Positions 1 through 9,848 of a stretch of 17,685 nt of DNA are shown here, piece after piece. Each line of letters starts with the position of its first letter. Position 1 is the first letter of the stretch. A program made the position numbers and the translations under genes. This stretch comes from an uncultured beta proteobacterium. GTDB lineage: Bacteria > Pseudomonadota > Gammaproteobacteria > Burkholderiales > Rhodocyclaceae. The notes beneath the pieces were generated by a model. That model worked only from the letters and a program-made list of their open reading frames with translations. It was not told the origin of the DNA and made no database searches. The stretch spans positions 1 to 17,685 of the forward strand of contig CAIZHL010000587.1 of assembly GCA_903932755.1 (NCBI GenBank). Reading direction: 5' to 3'.

Positions 1-835
1 GCCGCTCGAAGCTGTAGAGGTGGTAGTCCATCAGCGCCTCCTGCGTCGCCTCGGCCGCCTTGGCGCGCGCCGGGGCGGGTGCGGCCATGGCATACATCCG
101 CGAGTCCGGCTGGCGCACCCGGTTCACCGTGCCGGCCACCAGTTGCAGCGTCGCATCGTCGAAGCCGGCGCCGCTGCGGTTGGTCAGCGTCACCCAGCCG
201 TTGAGGTCGAGGCTCTTGCCGTCGGCGGAGAGGTTGGCAACGTAATCGGCCTTCCATGCCAGTCCGCCGGTGAGGTAGGAAAGCTCGACGGCCTGCTTGC
301 CGCCGGCCGCTTCGAGCAGGACCGAGAGCGTCGGCCGGTCGCGCAGGTTGGCCGGCACGGAATCGAAGGCCAGGCGCCCGGGCACGCCGGTCTCGATGCG
401 GTCGGCAAAGCGCAGCACCGTGCCCTCGCCGGCGGCGAGTACCGTCGCGGTTTCGCGCCGCTCGGCGTCGCTGGTCGGGTGTGGGCGGATCACCGTGACC
501 TGGCGGCCGACGTATTTTTCCAGCAGCTTTTGCGGTGTCAGCAGGTCGAAGTCGAAGTTCTGTTCGACGAGGGTGAACGCTGGCCCTGAGGCCGCGCGCA
601 GCAGGGCGGTTTCGGGGCGCATCTGCGCCGATACTTCGCGCAGCGACAGGCGCGCGAGGCCCGCCGGCAGGTCGACGCGGCGGCGTTCCTTGACCAGGGC
701 CAGATCGTCGTTATAAACCGTGACGGCCACCGCTTCGCGATCGGCTGCGGTTGAGGCGATTTCCCTGGCCGGTTCGGCCGCCTGAACAAGCGTCGCAGCG
801 AAGAGCAGCGCGGCGGCGACTGGTTTTGCTTTCAT
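1..835 (-). CDS. DUF4139 domain-containing exported protein (partial, C-terminus off the window)
   Basis: The reading frame is open from an ATG at 835 to the left window edge (about 278 residues), so the C-terminal part is missing. The start is preceded by a purine-rich ribosome binding site (GGGAGAAAGCC). The first 20 or so residues (MKAKPVAAALLFAATLVQA) form a signal peptide. The mature part contains the segment VTVYNDDLALVKERRRVDLPAG near residues 38-60, then LSYLTGGLAWKADYVANLS and a stretch ending WVTLTNRSGAGFDDATLQLVAG. These are hallmarks of the DUF4139/MuiA-like family (recurrent 'ITY....W...Y...L' beta-rich region). The family's molecular role is not established; it is usually an exported or envelope-associated protein. 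It is transcribed divergently from the chalcone-isomerase-like gene. Family assignment is fairly sure; function is unknown. Confidence 0.82.
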   Translation of the reverse strand, partial: MKAKPVAAALLFAATLVQAAEPAREIASTAADREAVAVTVYNDDLALVKERRRVDLPAGLARLSLREVSAQMRPETALLRAASGPAFTLVEQNFDFDLLTPQKLLEKYVGRQVTVIRPHPTSDAERRETATVLAAGEGTVLRFADRIETGVPGRLAFDSVPANLRDRPTLSVLLEAAGGKQAVELSYLTGGLAWKADYVANLSADGKSLDLNGWVTLTNRSGAGFDDATLQLVAGTVNRVRQPDSRMYAMAAPAPARAKAAEATQEALMDYHLYSFER

Positions 836-929
836 GGCTTTCTCCCATCGTTGATGGTCTAACGATAGCATGGCTGCAACGGCGCTTTGCCGCCGCCGGC
901 CTCCCCCGGGGCGGCATCCGCCGGTGGGA

Positions 930-935
930 TATGAT
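930..935 (+). promoter_or_regulatory. Candidate -10 box upstream of the chalcone-isomerase-like gene
   Basis: TATGAT lies about 32 nt before the ATG at 968, leaving room for a leader with a good ribosome binding site (GAGGAG at 955-960). No convincing -35 is seen 16-18 nt upstream, so the call rests on the -10 hexamer and its position in the 132-bp divergent intergenic region. Confidence 0.35.
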
Positions 936-967
936 TGCGGCAGAACACCTACCCGAGGAGAGACCAA

Positions 968-1549
968 ATGAAAAAGCTGCTTGCCTCATTGCTGCTGATG
1001 TTTTGCCTGCCGGCACTGGCCGCGCTCGAAGTCTCCGGCATCAAGTTCGAGGACAAGACAAAAGTCGGCGCTGGCGAGACGGTGATCAACGGCGCCGGGG
1101 TGCGCGGCGTACTGTTCATCAAGGGCTATGCCATGGCCCTTTACCTGCCGCAGAAGACCGCCGCTGCCACCGAGGCGATATCGATGAAAGGGGCCAAGCG
1201 CGTACGCATCGTCCTGTTGCGCGACACTTCCGGAGAGACCTTTGCCGACGCCCTGCCCAGCGGCATCCGCAAGAACCACAGCGAACAGGAAGTGGCTCCC
1301 TTGAATGCGCGCATCGAGGCGCTCAAGGCAACGATGTTGGCGATCACCAGTACGCCCAAGGGAGCGGTGATTCATTTCGACTGGTTGCCCGAGGTCGGTG
1401 GCGGCGTTACCCGCCTGACCATCAACGGCGAGAAGAAGGGCGAGGACATTCCCGGCGAGGACTTCTATCGCGCTGTTCTGAAGATATGGCTCGGCGAGCA
1501 TCCGGTCCAGGCCGATCTGAAGGAAGGCCTGCTCGGCAAAGCCCAGTAA
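968..1549 (+). CDS. Exported chalcone-isomerase-like protein
   Basis: The product is 193 residues. I chose the ATG at 968 over an in-frame ATG at 935 because it has GAGGAG 7-13 nt upstream and opens directly into a signal peptide (MKKLLASLLLMFCLPALAA, cleavage probably after residue 19). The mature part (LEVSGIKFEDKTKVG, then INGAGVRGVLFIKGYAMALYLP, and GEDFYRAVLKIWLG near the end) matches bacterial periplasmic proteins of the chalcone isomerase-like superfamily (Chalcone_3 type). In bacteria these are not known flavonoid enzymes; a lipid or fatty-acid binding role has been suggested for the fold. Its stop codon overlaps the next start (TAATG), so it is probably translationally coupled to the CoA-transferase gene. 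Codons 32-39 are copy A of the 24-bp dispersed repeat. Confidence 0.85.
   Translation: MKKLLASLLLMFCLPALAALEVSGIKFEDKTKVGAGETVINGAGVRGVLFIKGYAMALYLPQKTAAATEAISMKGAKRVRIVLLRDTSGETFADALPSGIRKNHSEQEVAPLNARIEALKATMLAITSTPKGAVIHFDWLPEVGGGVTRLTINGEKKGEDIPGEDFYRAVLKIWLGEHPVQADLKEGLLGKAQ
1061..1084 (+). repeat. 24-bp dispersed repeat, copy A
   Basis: Two mismatches to the consensus (position 18 G, position 23 T). It lies inside the chalcone-isomerase-like gene and is read as KVGAGETV, with no sign of an insertion relative to the family pattern. Confidence 0.75.
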
Positions 1550-2784
1550 TGGCCGACGGCGCACTTGCCGGACTGAAAGTCCTCGACCTGTCCCGCGTCC
1601 TCGCCGGACCCTGGGCCTCGCAACTTCTGGGCGATCTCGGCGCCGACGTAATCAAGGTCGAGAAGCCCGGCGCGGAGGGCAAGGGCGGCGACGACACGCG
1701 CGGCTGGGGGCCGCCCTGGCTCGCCGACGGCGAAGGCCGACCGACCACGGATGCCGCCTATTTCCTGTGCACCAACCGCAACAAGCGTTCGCTGACAGTC
1801 GACATCACGCAACCCGCAGGCCAGCAGATCGTGCGCGAACTGGCCGCGCAAGCGGACGTGGTTCTCGAAAACTTCAAGGTCGGCGGGCTCAAGGCCTATG
1901 GCCTCGATTACGAGAGCCTTGCCGCAGTCAATCCGCGCCTCGTCTATTGTTCGATCACCGGTTTCGGCCAGGACGGACCCTATGCGGCACGCGCCGGCTA
2001 CGATTTCCTGATCCAGGGCATGGGCGGCCTGATGAGCGTCACGGGCCGCGCCGAGGGCGAAGAAGGCGCCGGCCCGCAGAAGGTCGGCGTGGCGCTGACC
2101 GACATCCTCACCGGCCTCTACGCCACCATCGCCATCCAGGCGGCGCTGGCGCATCGCGAAAAATCAGGAACGGGCCAGCACATCGACCTCGCCCTGCTCG
2201 ACGTGCAGGTGGCCTGCCTCGCCAACCAGGCAATGAACTACCTGGTCTCGGGCCAGGCGCCGCGGCGCATGGGCAACGGCCACCCCAACATCGTGCCCTA
2301 CCAGGACTTTCCCACCGCCGACGGCAACATGATCCTGGCGATCGGCAACGACAGCCAGTTCGCGCGCTTCTGCGACATCGCCGGCCACCCCGAATGGAGC
2401 GGCGACGCGCGCTTCGCCAGCAATGCGGCACGGGTCAAGCATCGCGCCGAACTGCTGCCGCTGCTGCGCCAGGCGACCGTGATGAAAACCACCGCCGAGT
2501 GGATTGCCCTTCTGGAAAATGCCGCCGTGCCCTGCGGCCCGATCAATGACCTGGCCGCCGTCTTCGCCGACCCTCAGGTATTGCATCGCGGCCTGCGTGT
2601 GGACCTGCCCCACGCCGCCGGCGGCACGGCGCCGCAAGTGGGTAATCCGATCCGCTTCTCGGCGACGCCGATCGCCTATCGCCTCCCGCCGCCGCTGCTG
2701 GGGCAGGATACCGAAGCCATTCTGCGGGAACTCGGCCGCAGCGCCGAAGACATCGCGCGGCTGCGCGCCGCGGCGGTGATCTAG
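1549..2784 (+). CDS. CaiB/BaiF family CoA-transferase (class III)
   Basis: The product is 411 residues, the usual length for the family. Class III CoA-transferases move CoA between acyl groups through an aspartyl-CoA thioester in the cytoplasm. The sequence carries the N-terminal signature LKVLDLSRVLAGPWASQLLGD (residues 9-29) and GADVIKVEKP (31-40), then NKRSLTVDI, VVLENFKVGGL and SITGFGQDGPYA. The catalytic aspartate by comparison with formyl-CoA transferase is D185 in VGVALTDILTGLYA. A second family block is GTGQHIDLALLDVQ (207-220), and the C-terminal half has PCGPINDL. The start overlaps the stop of the upstream gene (TAATG). The substrate cannot be told from sequence; homologues act on carnitine, formate/oxalate, 2-methylacyl, benzylsuccinate and other acids. 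It converges on the DUF2927 gene with only 16 bp between stops and no visible terminator. Confidence 0.92.
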   Translation: MADGALAGLKVLDLSRVLAGPWASQLLGDLGADVIKVEKPGAEGKGGDDTRGWGPPWLADGEGRPTTDAAYFLCTNRNKRSLTVDITQPAGQQIVRELAAQADVVLENFKVGGLKAYGLDYESLAAVNPRLVYCSITGFGQDGPYAARAGYDFLIQGMGGLMSVTGRAEGEEGAGPQKVGVALTDILTGLYATIAIQAALAHREKSGTGQHIDLALLDVQVACLANQAMNYLVSGQAPRRMGNGHPNIVPYQDFPTADGNMILAIGNDSQFARFCDIAGHPEWSGDARFASNAARVKHRAELLPLLRQATVMKTTAEWIALLENAAVPCGPINDLAAVFADPQVLHRGLRVDLPHAAGGTAPQVGNPIRFSATPIAYRLPPPLLGQDTEAILRELGRSAEDIARLRAAAVI

Positions 2785-2800
2785 TTGAGCAAGTGAGGCG

Positions 2801-3601
2801 CTAAGGCATCAAGCGCGCGAGGCCGTTTTCAGCAGCATCCCTGTCGGCGACAGCGAACAAACCGTCACGCTCGAACTCGGCGGCAATCGCCTTCAATACG
2901 GGCCGGGCCGCCTTTTCGCTCATCCCCGGCTTGATGCGCGGATCGTAGAGCATCTTCAGCACCAGGTAATCGAGGCCGGAAAGAAAGGCAAGCTTCGACT
3001 GGCGGCTGAAGATCGACGGTAGCGGCTGCAGGGTATCGTTGCCGATGCCCATGGCATGGGTCAGTTCCTCGACCACGCAGGAAGCCAGGTCGGCCCGGGC
3101 GCGGGCGGCATCGACCGGGATCAGCGCCATGGCGCGCACGATGCCGCCCCTGCGCTCCGTCGCAAAGCTCGCCACGCACAGGCTGTGGCGAAACAGCATC
3201 TCGTTCTGCCGCGCGAGGCCGCTGCCGAAATGGCGCGGCAATTCCGATTCCAGCCGGTCTTCGCTGGTCAGCACGACCTGGAAGTTCGCCGCGGCCCGGC
3301 TTGCCGCCGGCTGGATGTCGAGACCGGTGATCGCTGCAAGATGCCGGAAGTGCGCGTCGACCAACTCGCGATGCAGTTCCTCGTCGCCGACCTGGTGCAC
3401 GATGAAATACCTTACCGGAGTGATCCACTTGCGCACCGGGTTCTGGCGCGTCGAATAGCTGTTCTTCAGCGTCAGTTCGACGAAACTGTCGACCAGGAAA
3501 TCCGGCGAATTCCGGGACGCATCCGCAGCCCCGGCCGCCGCCGCCACGGAGGCGAACATCAGGCCGAACAACAGGCCTTTCGATGGAAAGAAGAGCTTCA
3601 T
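2801..3601 (-). CDS. DUF2927 domain-containing exported protein
   Basis: The product is 266 residues with a signal peptide (MKLFFPSKGLLFGLMFASVA, cleavage likely near residue 25 after AGA). The family hallmark is VVEELTHAMGIGNDT (residues 176-190), matching the DUF2927 'EEL.QALGL.ND' motif, followed by FLSGLDYLVLKMLYDPRIKPGM (206-227), where the family has 'D..LL..LYDPRL.PGM'. The EExxH-like arrangement recalls metalloprotease folds, but the HExxH catalytic motif is absent (EELTH), so I do not claim protease activity. It starts 23 bp downstream of the SulP gene on the same strand, so the two are probably cotranscribed and the protein may act in the envelope beside the transporter. Function is unknown. 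Confidence 0.8.
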   Translation of the reverse strand: MKLFFPSKGLLFGLMFASVAAAAGAADASRNSPDFLVDSFVELTLKNSYSTRQNPVRKWITPVRYFIVHQVGDEELHRELVDAHFRHLAAITGLDIQPAASRAAANFQVVLTSEDRLESELPRHFGSGLARQNEMLFRHSLCVASFATERRGGIVRAMALIPVDAARARADLASCVVEELTHAMGIGNDTLQPLPSIFSRQSKLAFLSGLDYLVLKMLYDPRIKPGMSEKAARPVLKAIAAEFERDGLFAVADRDAAENGLARLMP

Positions 3602-3624
3602 GTCGCAGCTTTCGTGCGACGTGC

Positions 3625-5826
3625 TCAGGACTCCAGCACGCGCAACTCGGCATTAGTGTAGCGCAGGCGACTGGCGAGCACGCTGGCGATGCCCTCCATC
3701 AGGCGCAGGCCCAGTTTCTTGTGTTCCTCGGCAAATTTGTCGAAGGCGCGGCGCGACAGCACGTAGAGTTCGGTGTCGCTAAAGGCGACGGCATTGGCCG
3801 AGCGCACCTCGCCGTCGAGGAAGGCCATCTCGCCGAAAAAGGCGCCGCGGCCGAAGGTGCCGAGGTGATGCGATTGCCGGTCGGACAGCGGCAACATGAT
3901 GCGCACCGCGCCGCGCCGGATCAGGAACAGTTCGTCGCCGGATTCGCCGCGCGAGAAAATGGTATCGCCCTTCGCCACGCTGCGCTTTTCCATGCACTGC
4001 TCGAGCGCCGCCAGCGTCTGTTCCTTGCGCCCGGCGAACAGCTCGATTTCGTGGAGTTCCAGCGCGGCCTCCTCGTCGACCAGGCACATGGTTTCGTGGA
4101 TGATGCGGTCCTCGACCCATTCCAGCGCATCGTCCAGCGACGGAAACACGCGCACCGGGCTGTCCTGGCGGATCAGGCCGACCTGGTCGAAGTACTGCTT
4201 CATGTCGCGCCCCGACGGCAGGGTCAGCGGAATGGCGCTGAAGATCAGGAAGCCGTTGCGCTCGGCCAGCATGTCCTTGACCTGCTCCAGCAGGTGGGCT
4301 GCGGTGACGTCCACGGTCTGTATCCGGCGCATGTCGAGGATCACGAAGTCGCGTGTTTTCAGCTCCGGCTCGAGGCTCAGGTAGAGCTGGTCGGCGGTGC
4401 CGAAGAACAGGCTGCCCTGCAACTCGATGATCGCGGCGCGGTCGCCATGGGAGGTGAGGATTTCCATTTCCTCGTGGGTGCGGATGCGCTTGGAGAAGGT
4501 CTCGTTGCCGAGCAGCTTGCGGCGAATGATGGAACCGCCGATCTGCTCGCGGATGAACAGAACCACGGCCAGCGCGATGCCGACGCCGGATGCCGCGATC
4601 AGGCTCACCGTCAACGCCGTGCCGACCACGGCGACGATCACCGCGAAATCGAGGATGGTCGAGCGCGACTTGAGGTAATGCAGGCTGTTGCGGTCGATCA
4701 TGCGCACGCCGATCACGATCAGAATGCCGGCCAGGCCCGCCACCGGAATCCATGCGATGAAGCTCGCCAGCAACAGAAAAGCCACCAGCGAAAGTACGCC
4801 CTCGACCATGCCGGAGAAGCGGCTGCTGGCGCCGCCGGAGATATTCACCAGGGTCGCGCCCATGGTGCCGGCCCCGGGAATGCCGCCGATCGCGCCCGAG
4901 GCGAGGTTGCCCAGGCCCTGGCCGATCAGTTCGCGGTTGGAGTCGTGGCGCGAACGGGTCATGGCGTCGAGCACGACACAGGTTTTCAGGGTGTCGATCG
5001 ACAGCAGCACAGCCAGGGTCAGTGCCGGCATCACCAGCAGCTGCAACTGCTGCAGGCTGACATCGGAAATCGCCGTCCAGCGCCCGGCCAGCCCGGCGAA
5101 AAAACTGCCGCCGCCGGCGCCATCGAGCGCGCCGACCACCAGGGTGTTGCCCTGCAGAACCAGCAAGGCCGGATCGAGCAGGCCGAGGCCGAAGTAGGCG
5201 GCGATGCCCGCAACCAGGCCGAGGACGGCCCCCGGCACGGCTTTGATCAGGCGCGGCGCCCATAGCATCACGAGAATGGTCGCCACGCCGACCACGATGC
5301 TCTGCCAGCGCCATTGCTGCGGGGCACCCAGCGCTGCCCAGAAATGCAGATCCTTGGGCGCACCGAGCAGCTTCGGCACCTGGCTGCCGATGATGATCAG
5401 ACCGACACCCGAGAGGTAACCACTGACCACCGTGTACGGCATGTACTTGATCAGGCGCCCCAGGCGCAAGACGCCGAACAGCACCTGCATCAGGCCGGCG
5501 AGCAGACCCAGCAGGGTCAGCAGCAGCAGCGTCGTATCCACCGGTGTGCCGCTGCGCACGGCCTCGATGGCAAAAGCGGACGCCACCGCCGCTGCCGGTG
5601 CGCAGGGCGCCGAGATCAAACGGTTGGTACCGCCGAAGCTCGAAGCGACAATGCCGATCGCCGTCGCGCCCAGAATCCCGGCCAGGGCGCCGAGCGCGAC
5701 ATGGGCGGTACCGAGGATCGAATAAATGGTCACGCCAAAAGCAATGGCCGAGGGCAAAGCCACCAGCATGGCGGCGAAGCCACCCCAGAAATCGCCGGCG
5801 GGGTTTTCCAACTTTGGCAGTTTCAT
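3625..5826 (-). CDS. SulP family anion transporter with C-terminal STAS and cyclic-nucleotide-binding domains
   Basis: The product is 733 residues from the ATG at 5826. The frame stays open to a GTG at 5913, but MKLPKLENPAGDFWGGFAAM fits the SulP N-terminus, so I use the internal ATG. Residues 10-425 form the membrane domain, including NRLISAPCAPAAAVASAFA and the family signature DSNRELIGQGLGNLASGAIGG (295-315). The STAS domain spans roughly 455-572 (AAIIELQGSLFFGTADQL, then FVILDMRRIQTVDVTAAHLL). A CNB domain spans roughly 595-715, with the phosphate-binding cassette F664-G665-E666-M667-A668 through R675-S676-A677 intact. SulP proteins carry sulfate, bicarbonate or other anions; the substrate here is not readable. 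The intact cassette suggests control by cAMP or c-di-GMP-type nucleotides, which is an inference. Divergent from the TAXI gene; followed by the DUF2927 gene. Confidence 0.92.
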   Translation of the reverse strand: MKLPKLENPAGDFWGGFAAMLVALPSAIAFGVTIYSILGTAHVALGALAGILGATAIGIVASSFGGTNRLISAPCAPAAAVASAFAIEAVRSGTPVDTTLLLLTLLGLLAGLMQVLFGVLRLGRLIKYMPYTVVSGYLSGVGLIIIGSQVPKLLGAPKDLHFWAALGAPQQWRWQSIVVGVATILVMLWAPRLIKAVPGAVLGLVAGIAAYFGLGLLDPALLVLQGNTLVVGALDGAGGGSFFAGLAGRWTAISDVSLQQLQLLVMPALTLAVLLSIDTLKTCVVLDAMTRSRHDSNRELIGQGLGNLASGAIGGIPGAGTMGATLVNISGGASSRFSGMVEGVLSLVAFLLLASFIAWIPVAGLAGILIVIGVRMIDRNSLHYLKSRSTILDFAVIVAVVGTALTVSLIAASGVGIALAVVLFIREQIGGSIIRRKLLGNETFSKRIRTHEEMEILTSHGDRAAIIELQGSLFFGTADQLYLSLEPELKTRDFVILDMRRIQTVDVTAAHLLEQVKDMLAERNGFLIFSAIPLTLPSGRDMKQYFDQVGLIRQDSPVRVFPSLDDALEWVEDRIIHETMCLVDEEAALELHEIELFAGRKEQTLAALEQCMEKRSVAKGDTIFSRGESGDELFLIRRGAVRIMLPLSDRQSHHLGTFGRGAFFGEMAFLDGEVRSANAVAFSDTELYVLSRRAFDKFAEEHKKLGLRLMEGIASVLASRLRYTNAELRVLES

Positions 5827-5946
5827 TGACTGTTCTGCATCGATCTGTCGAACAAGGATTTTGTCATGAAGCGCCCTCCCTGTCTTAAGAATGCCGAGTG
5901 TTGTAAGCTTCACTCTTCAATAAAACCAGATACGGAGGAATGAGCC

Positions 5947-6894
5947 ATGAAGAAAGTTCGCACCCTGTTGCTCGCCGCAGCGACGCTGTCCCTGGCCGCC
6001 GCTGCCCACGCCCAGGAATTCGTCACGGTCCTCACCGGCGGCACCTCGGGCGTCTACTACCCGATGGGCGTCGCCCTGTCGCAGATCTACGGCAAGGCCA
6101 TGCCCGGCGCCAAGACCTCGGCCCAGGTGACCAAGGCCAGCGCCGAGAACCTCAACCTGCTGCAGGCCGGCCGCGGCGAGATCGCCTTCACCCTGGGTGA
6201 TGCGCTCAACGAAGCCTGGAAGGGCAACGAGGAAGCCGGCTTCAAGACGCCGCTGAAGAAGTTGCGCACCATCGCTGCGATTTATCCCAACTACATCCAG
6301 ATCGTCGCCGCCGCCGATTCCGGCATCAAGACCCTGGCCGACCTCAAGGGCAAGCGCGTTGCCGTCGGCGCACCGAAGTCCGGCACCGAGCTCAATGCGC
6401 GCGACATCTTCAAGGGCGCCGGCATGAGCTACAAGGATTTGGCCAAGGTCGAGTACCTGCCCTTCGGCGAATCGGTGGAACTGATGAAGAACCGCCAGCT
6501 CGACGCCACGCTGATTTCCGCCGGCCTCGGCGTTGCCGCCATCCGCGACCTGGCGACTTCGGTCAAGATCGTCCTCGTGCCGATCCCTGCCGACGTGGTG
6601 GCCAAGATCGGTGAGGCCGCCTACCAGCCCGGCACCGTGCCGGCCAACACCTACAATGGCCAGACCGAGGCGACGGCTACCGTGGCGATTCAGAACTTCC
6701 TGGTCAGCCATGAAGGCGTATCGACCGATGCCGCCTACAAGATGACCAAGGCCATCTTCGACAACCTGCCCGACCTGAAGGCCGCGCATTCGGCGGCGAA
6801 GGACATCACGCGGGAAAATGCCGCCAAGGCGCCGCCGGCTCCGCTGCATGCGGGCGCCGAGAAGTATTACAAGGAAGTCGGGCTGATCAAGTAA
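5947..6894 (+). CDS. TAXI family TRAP transporter solute-binding protein
   Basis: The product is 315 residues. The ATG at 5947 has a strong ribosome binding site (GGAGGAA at 5934-5940) and opens into a signal peptide (MKKVRTLLLAAATLSLAAAAHA, cleavage after residue 22). The mature N-terminus FVTVLTGGTSGVYYPMG is the TAXI hallmark, followed by LNLLQAGRGEIAFTLGDALNEAW and LADLKGKRVAVGAPKSGTELNARDIF. It is the periplasmic receptor that delivers substrate to the fused permease encoded 13 bp downstream. Known TAXI ligands are few (glutamate/glutamine or dicarboxylates in some cases), so the substrate is left open. First gene of an apparent five-gene run (TAXI, permease, DUF1850, alkyltransferase, XerD). 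Confidence 0.94.
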   Translation: MKKVRTLLLAAATLSLAAAAHAQEFVTVLTGGTSGVYYPMGVALSQIYGKAMPGAKTSAQVTKASAENLNLLQAGRGEIAFTLGDALNEAWKGNEEAGFKTPLKKLRTIAAIYPNYIQIVAAADSGIKTLADLKGKRVAVGAPKSGTELNARDIFKGAGMSYKDLAKVEYLPFGESVELMKNRQLDATLISAGLGVAAIRDLATSVKIVLVPIPADVVAKIGEAAYQPGTVPANTYNGQTEATATVAIQNFLVSHEGVSTDAAYKMTKAIFDNLPDLKAAHSAAKDITRENAAKAPPAPLHAGAEKYYKEVGLIK

Positions 6895-6907
6895 AAAGCG
6901 GCGCGCC

Positions 6908-9006
<2,099 letters not shown>

Positions 9007-9010
<4 letters not shown>

Positions 9011-9381
9011 GCCTCTGCCTCGCGGCCGGCGCGGTTGCCGCCGCGCTCGCCATAGATAGCTTCACGCTGACCTGGATCCACTCCATCGAAAAAATCCGCT
9101 GGGAGGAAGACTGGCGCATCGAGGCCGGTGCGCTGGTCATCACCGAGGCACGCATCCGCGGCACGGGCGCCGGCATGGAACCGCCCGCCGGCAGCGTGCT
9201 GAAGAACGGCGTCTGGCACTACCGCCCGGCTTTGCCGCCGCAGGCCGTGCTGCGTCTTTCGCATTCGCCCCATGCCGGCGGCTACACGCTATGTACCGCG
9301 ACCGTCTGCGCCCCGCTTGCGGATCGCTTGCCGGGAATCGACAATACCGCCACCATCGAATTGCGCGAGTGCCCGCGATGA
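9007..9381 (+). CDS. DUF1850 domain-containing protein
   Basis: The product is 124 residues, read from a TTG at 9007 that overlaps the permease stop (TTGA). The frame has no better start: further upstream it would run inside the permease gene with non-family sequence. The N-terminus (SLCLAAGAVAAALA) is hydrophobic and could be an export signal or anchor. The family pattern follows: FTLTWIHSIEKIRWEEDWRI (18-37), then the GTGAGMEPPAG block, HYRPALPP and LRLSHSPHAGGYTL. DUF1850 genes are regularly found beside TAXI-type TRAP permeases, which fits here, but the role of the protein is unknown; an accessory envelope function for the transporter is an inference. Its stop overlaps the next start (ATGA). 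Confidence 0.8.
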
Positions 9382-9848
9382 AATCCTATGCCGCCATTGT
9401 TGCCGCCCCATCCTTCTGCGTCGGCATCGAATGCAACGCCGACGAGATCACCGGCATCGACTACCTTGAACCCTGCGCCGAAGTCGCGCCGAAGACGCCG
9501 CTGGCGAAAGAGGCCGTGCGCCAGTTGCGCGCCTGGCTGAAGAACCCGGCCTTCGAGTTCGGCCTGCCGCTGGCGCCGGCCGGCACGCATTTCCAGCGCC
9601 GGGTATGGGCGCGGATCGCGGCAATACCGAGCGGGCAGACGCTGAGTTACGGCGAGGTCGCCGCGGCCATCCACAGCGGTCCGCGCGCGGTCGGCAATGC
9701 CTGCGGCGCCAATCCCTATCCCATCGTCGTGCCCTGCCACCGCGTCGTCGCCGCGAACCAGGCGCTGGGCGGCTTCGGCAGGCAGGGGGGCGGCTTCCTC
9801 CTCGACATCAAGCGCTGGTTGCTACGTCACGAGAATGCAAAGCTCTGA
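9378..9848 (+). CDS. ogt: Methylated-DNA--protein-cysteine S-methyltransferase (O6-alkylguanine repair)
   Basis: The product is 156 residues from the ATG at 9378, which overlaps the DUF1850 stop (ATGA). An in-frame ATG at 9291 would add 29 non-family residues. The C-terminal DNA-binding and catalytic domain is complete: FQRRVWARIAAIPSGQTLSY (72-91), the arginine finger region GPRAVGNACGANP (101-113; R103), and the active-site block VVPCHRVV with acceptor cysteine C120, then GGFGRQGGGFLLDIKRWLL. The protein removes alkyl groups from O6 of guanine onto its own cysteine and is used once. The N-terminal domain is short, as in Ogt-like forms without the Ada regulatory part. It sits between DUF1850 and xerD in an overlapping run, so it is probably expressed with the transporter rather than by an adaptive response. 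Confidence 0.92.
   Translation: MKSYAAIVAAPSFCVGIECNADEITGIDYLEPCAEVAPKTPLAKEAVRQLRAWLKNPAFEFGLPLAPAGTHFQRRVWARIAAIPSGQTLSYGEVAAAIHSGPRAVGNACGANPYPIVVPCHRVVAANQALGGFGRQGGGFLLDIKRWLLRHENAKL

Noticed and set aside
2730..2755. Possible eighth copy of the 24-bp motif on the minus strand at the end of the CoA-transferase gene
   Set aside because: Only TCGGCGCTG (9 bases) matches; flanking positions do not, so chance is a sufficient explanation. A similar 10-base match near 6130 was dropped for the same reason.
3583..5265. Long plus-strand open frame opposite the SulP gene
   Set aside because: Low-complexity His/Gln/Ala-rich translation with no recognisable domain; the opposite strand has a complete SulP-STAS-CNB protein.
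5827..5913. Upstream GTG start extending the SulP protein by 29 residues
   Set aside because: The extension does not resemble SulP N-termini, and the region looks like the divergent promoter for the TAXI gene.
5882..5915. Short palindromes (TCTTAAGA; GAGTG/CACTC) in the SulP/TAXI divergent gap
   Set aside because: Arms are 4-5 bp and there is no second occurrence in the window, so they are too weak to call an operator.
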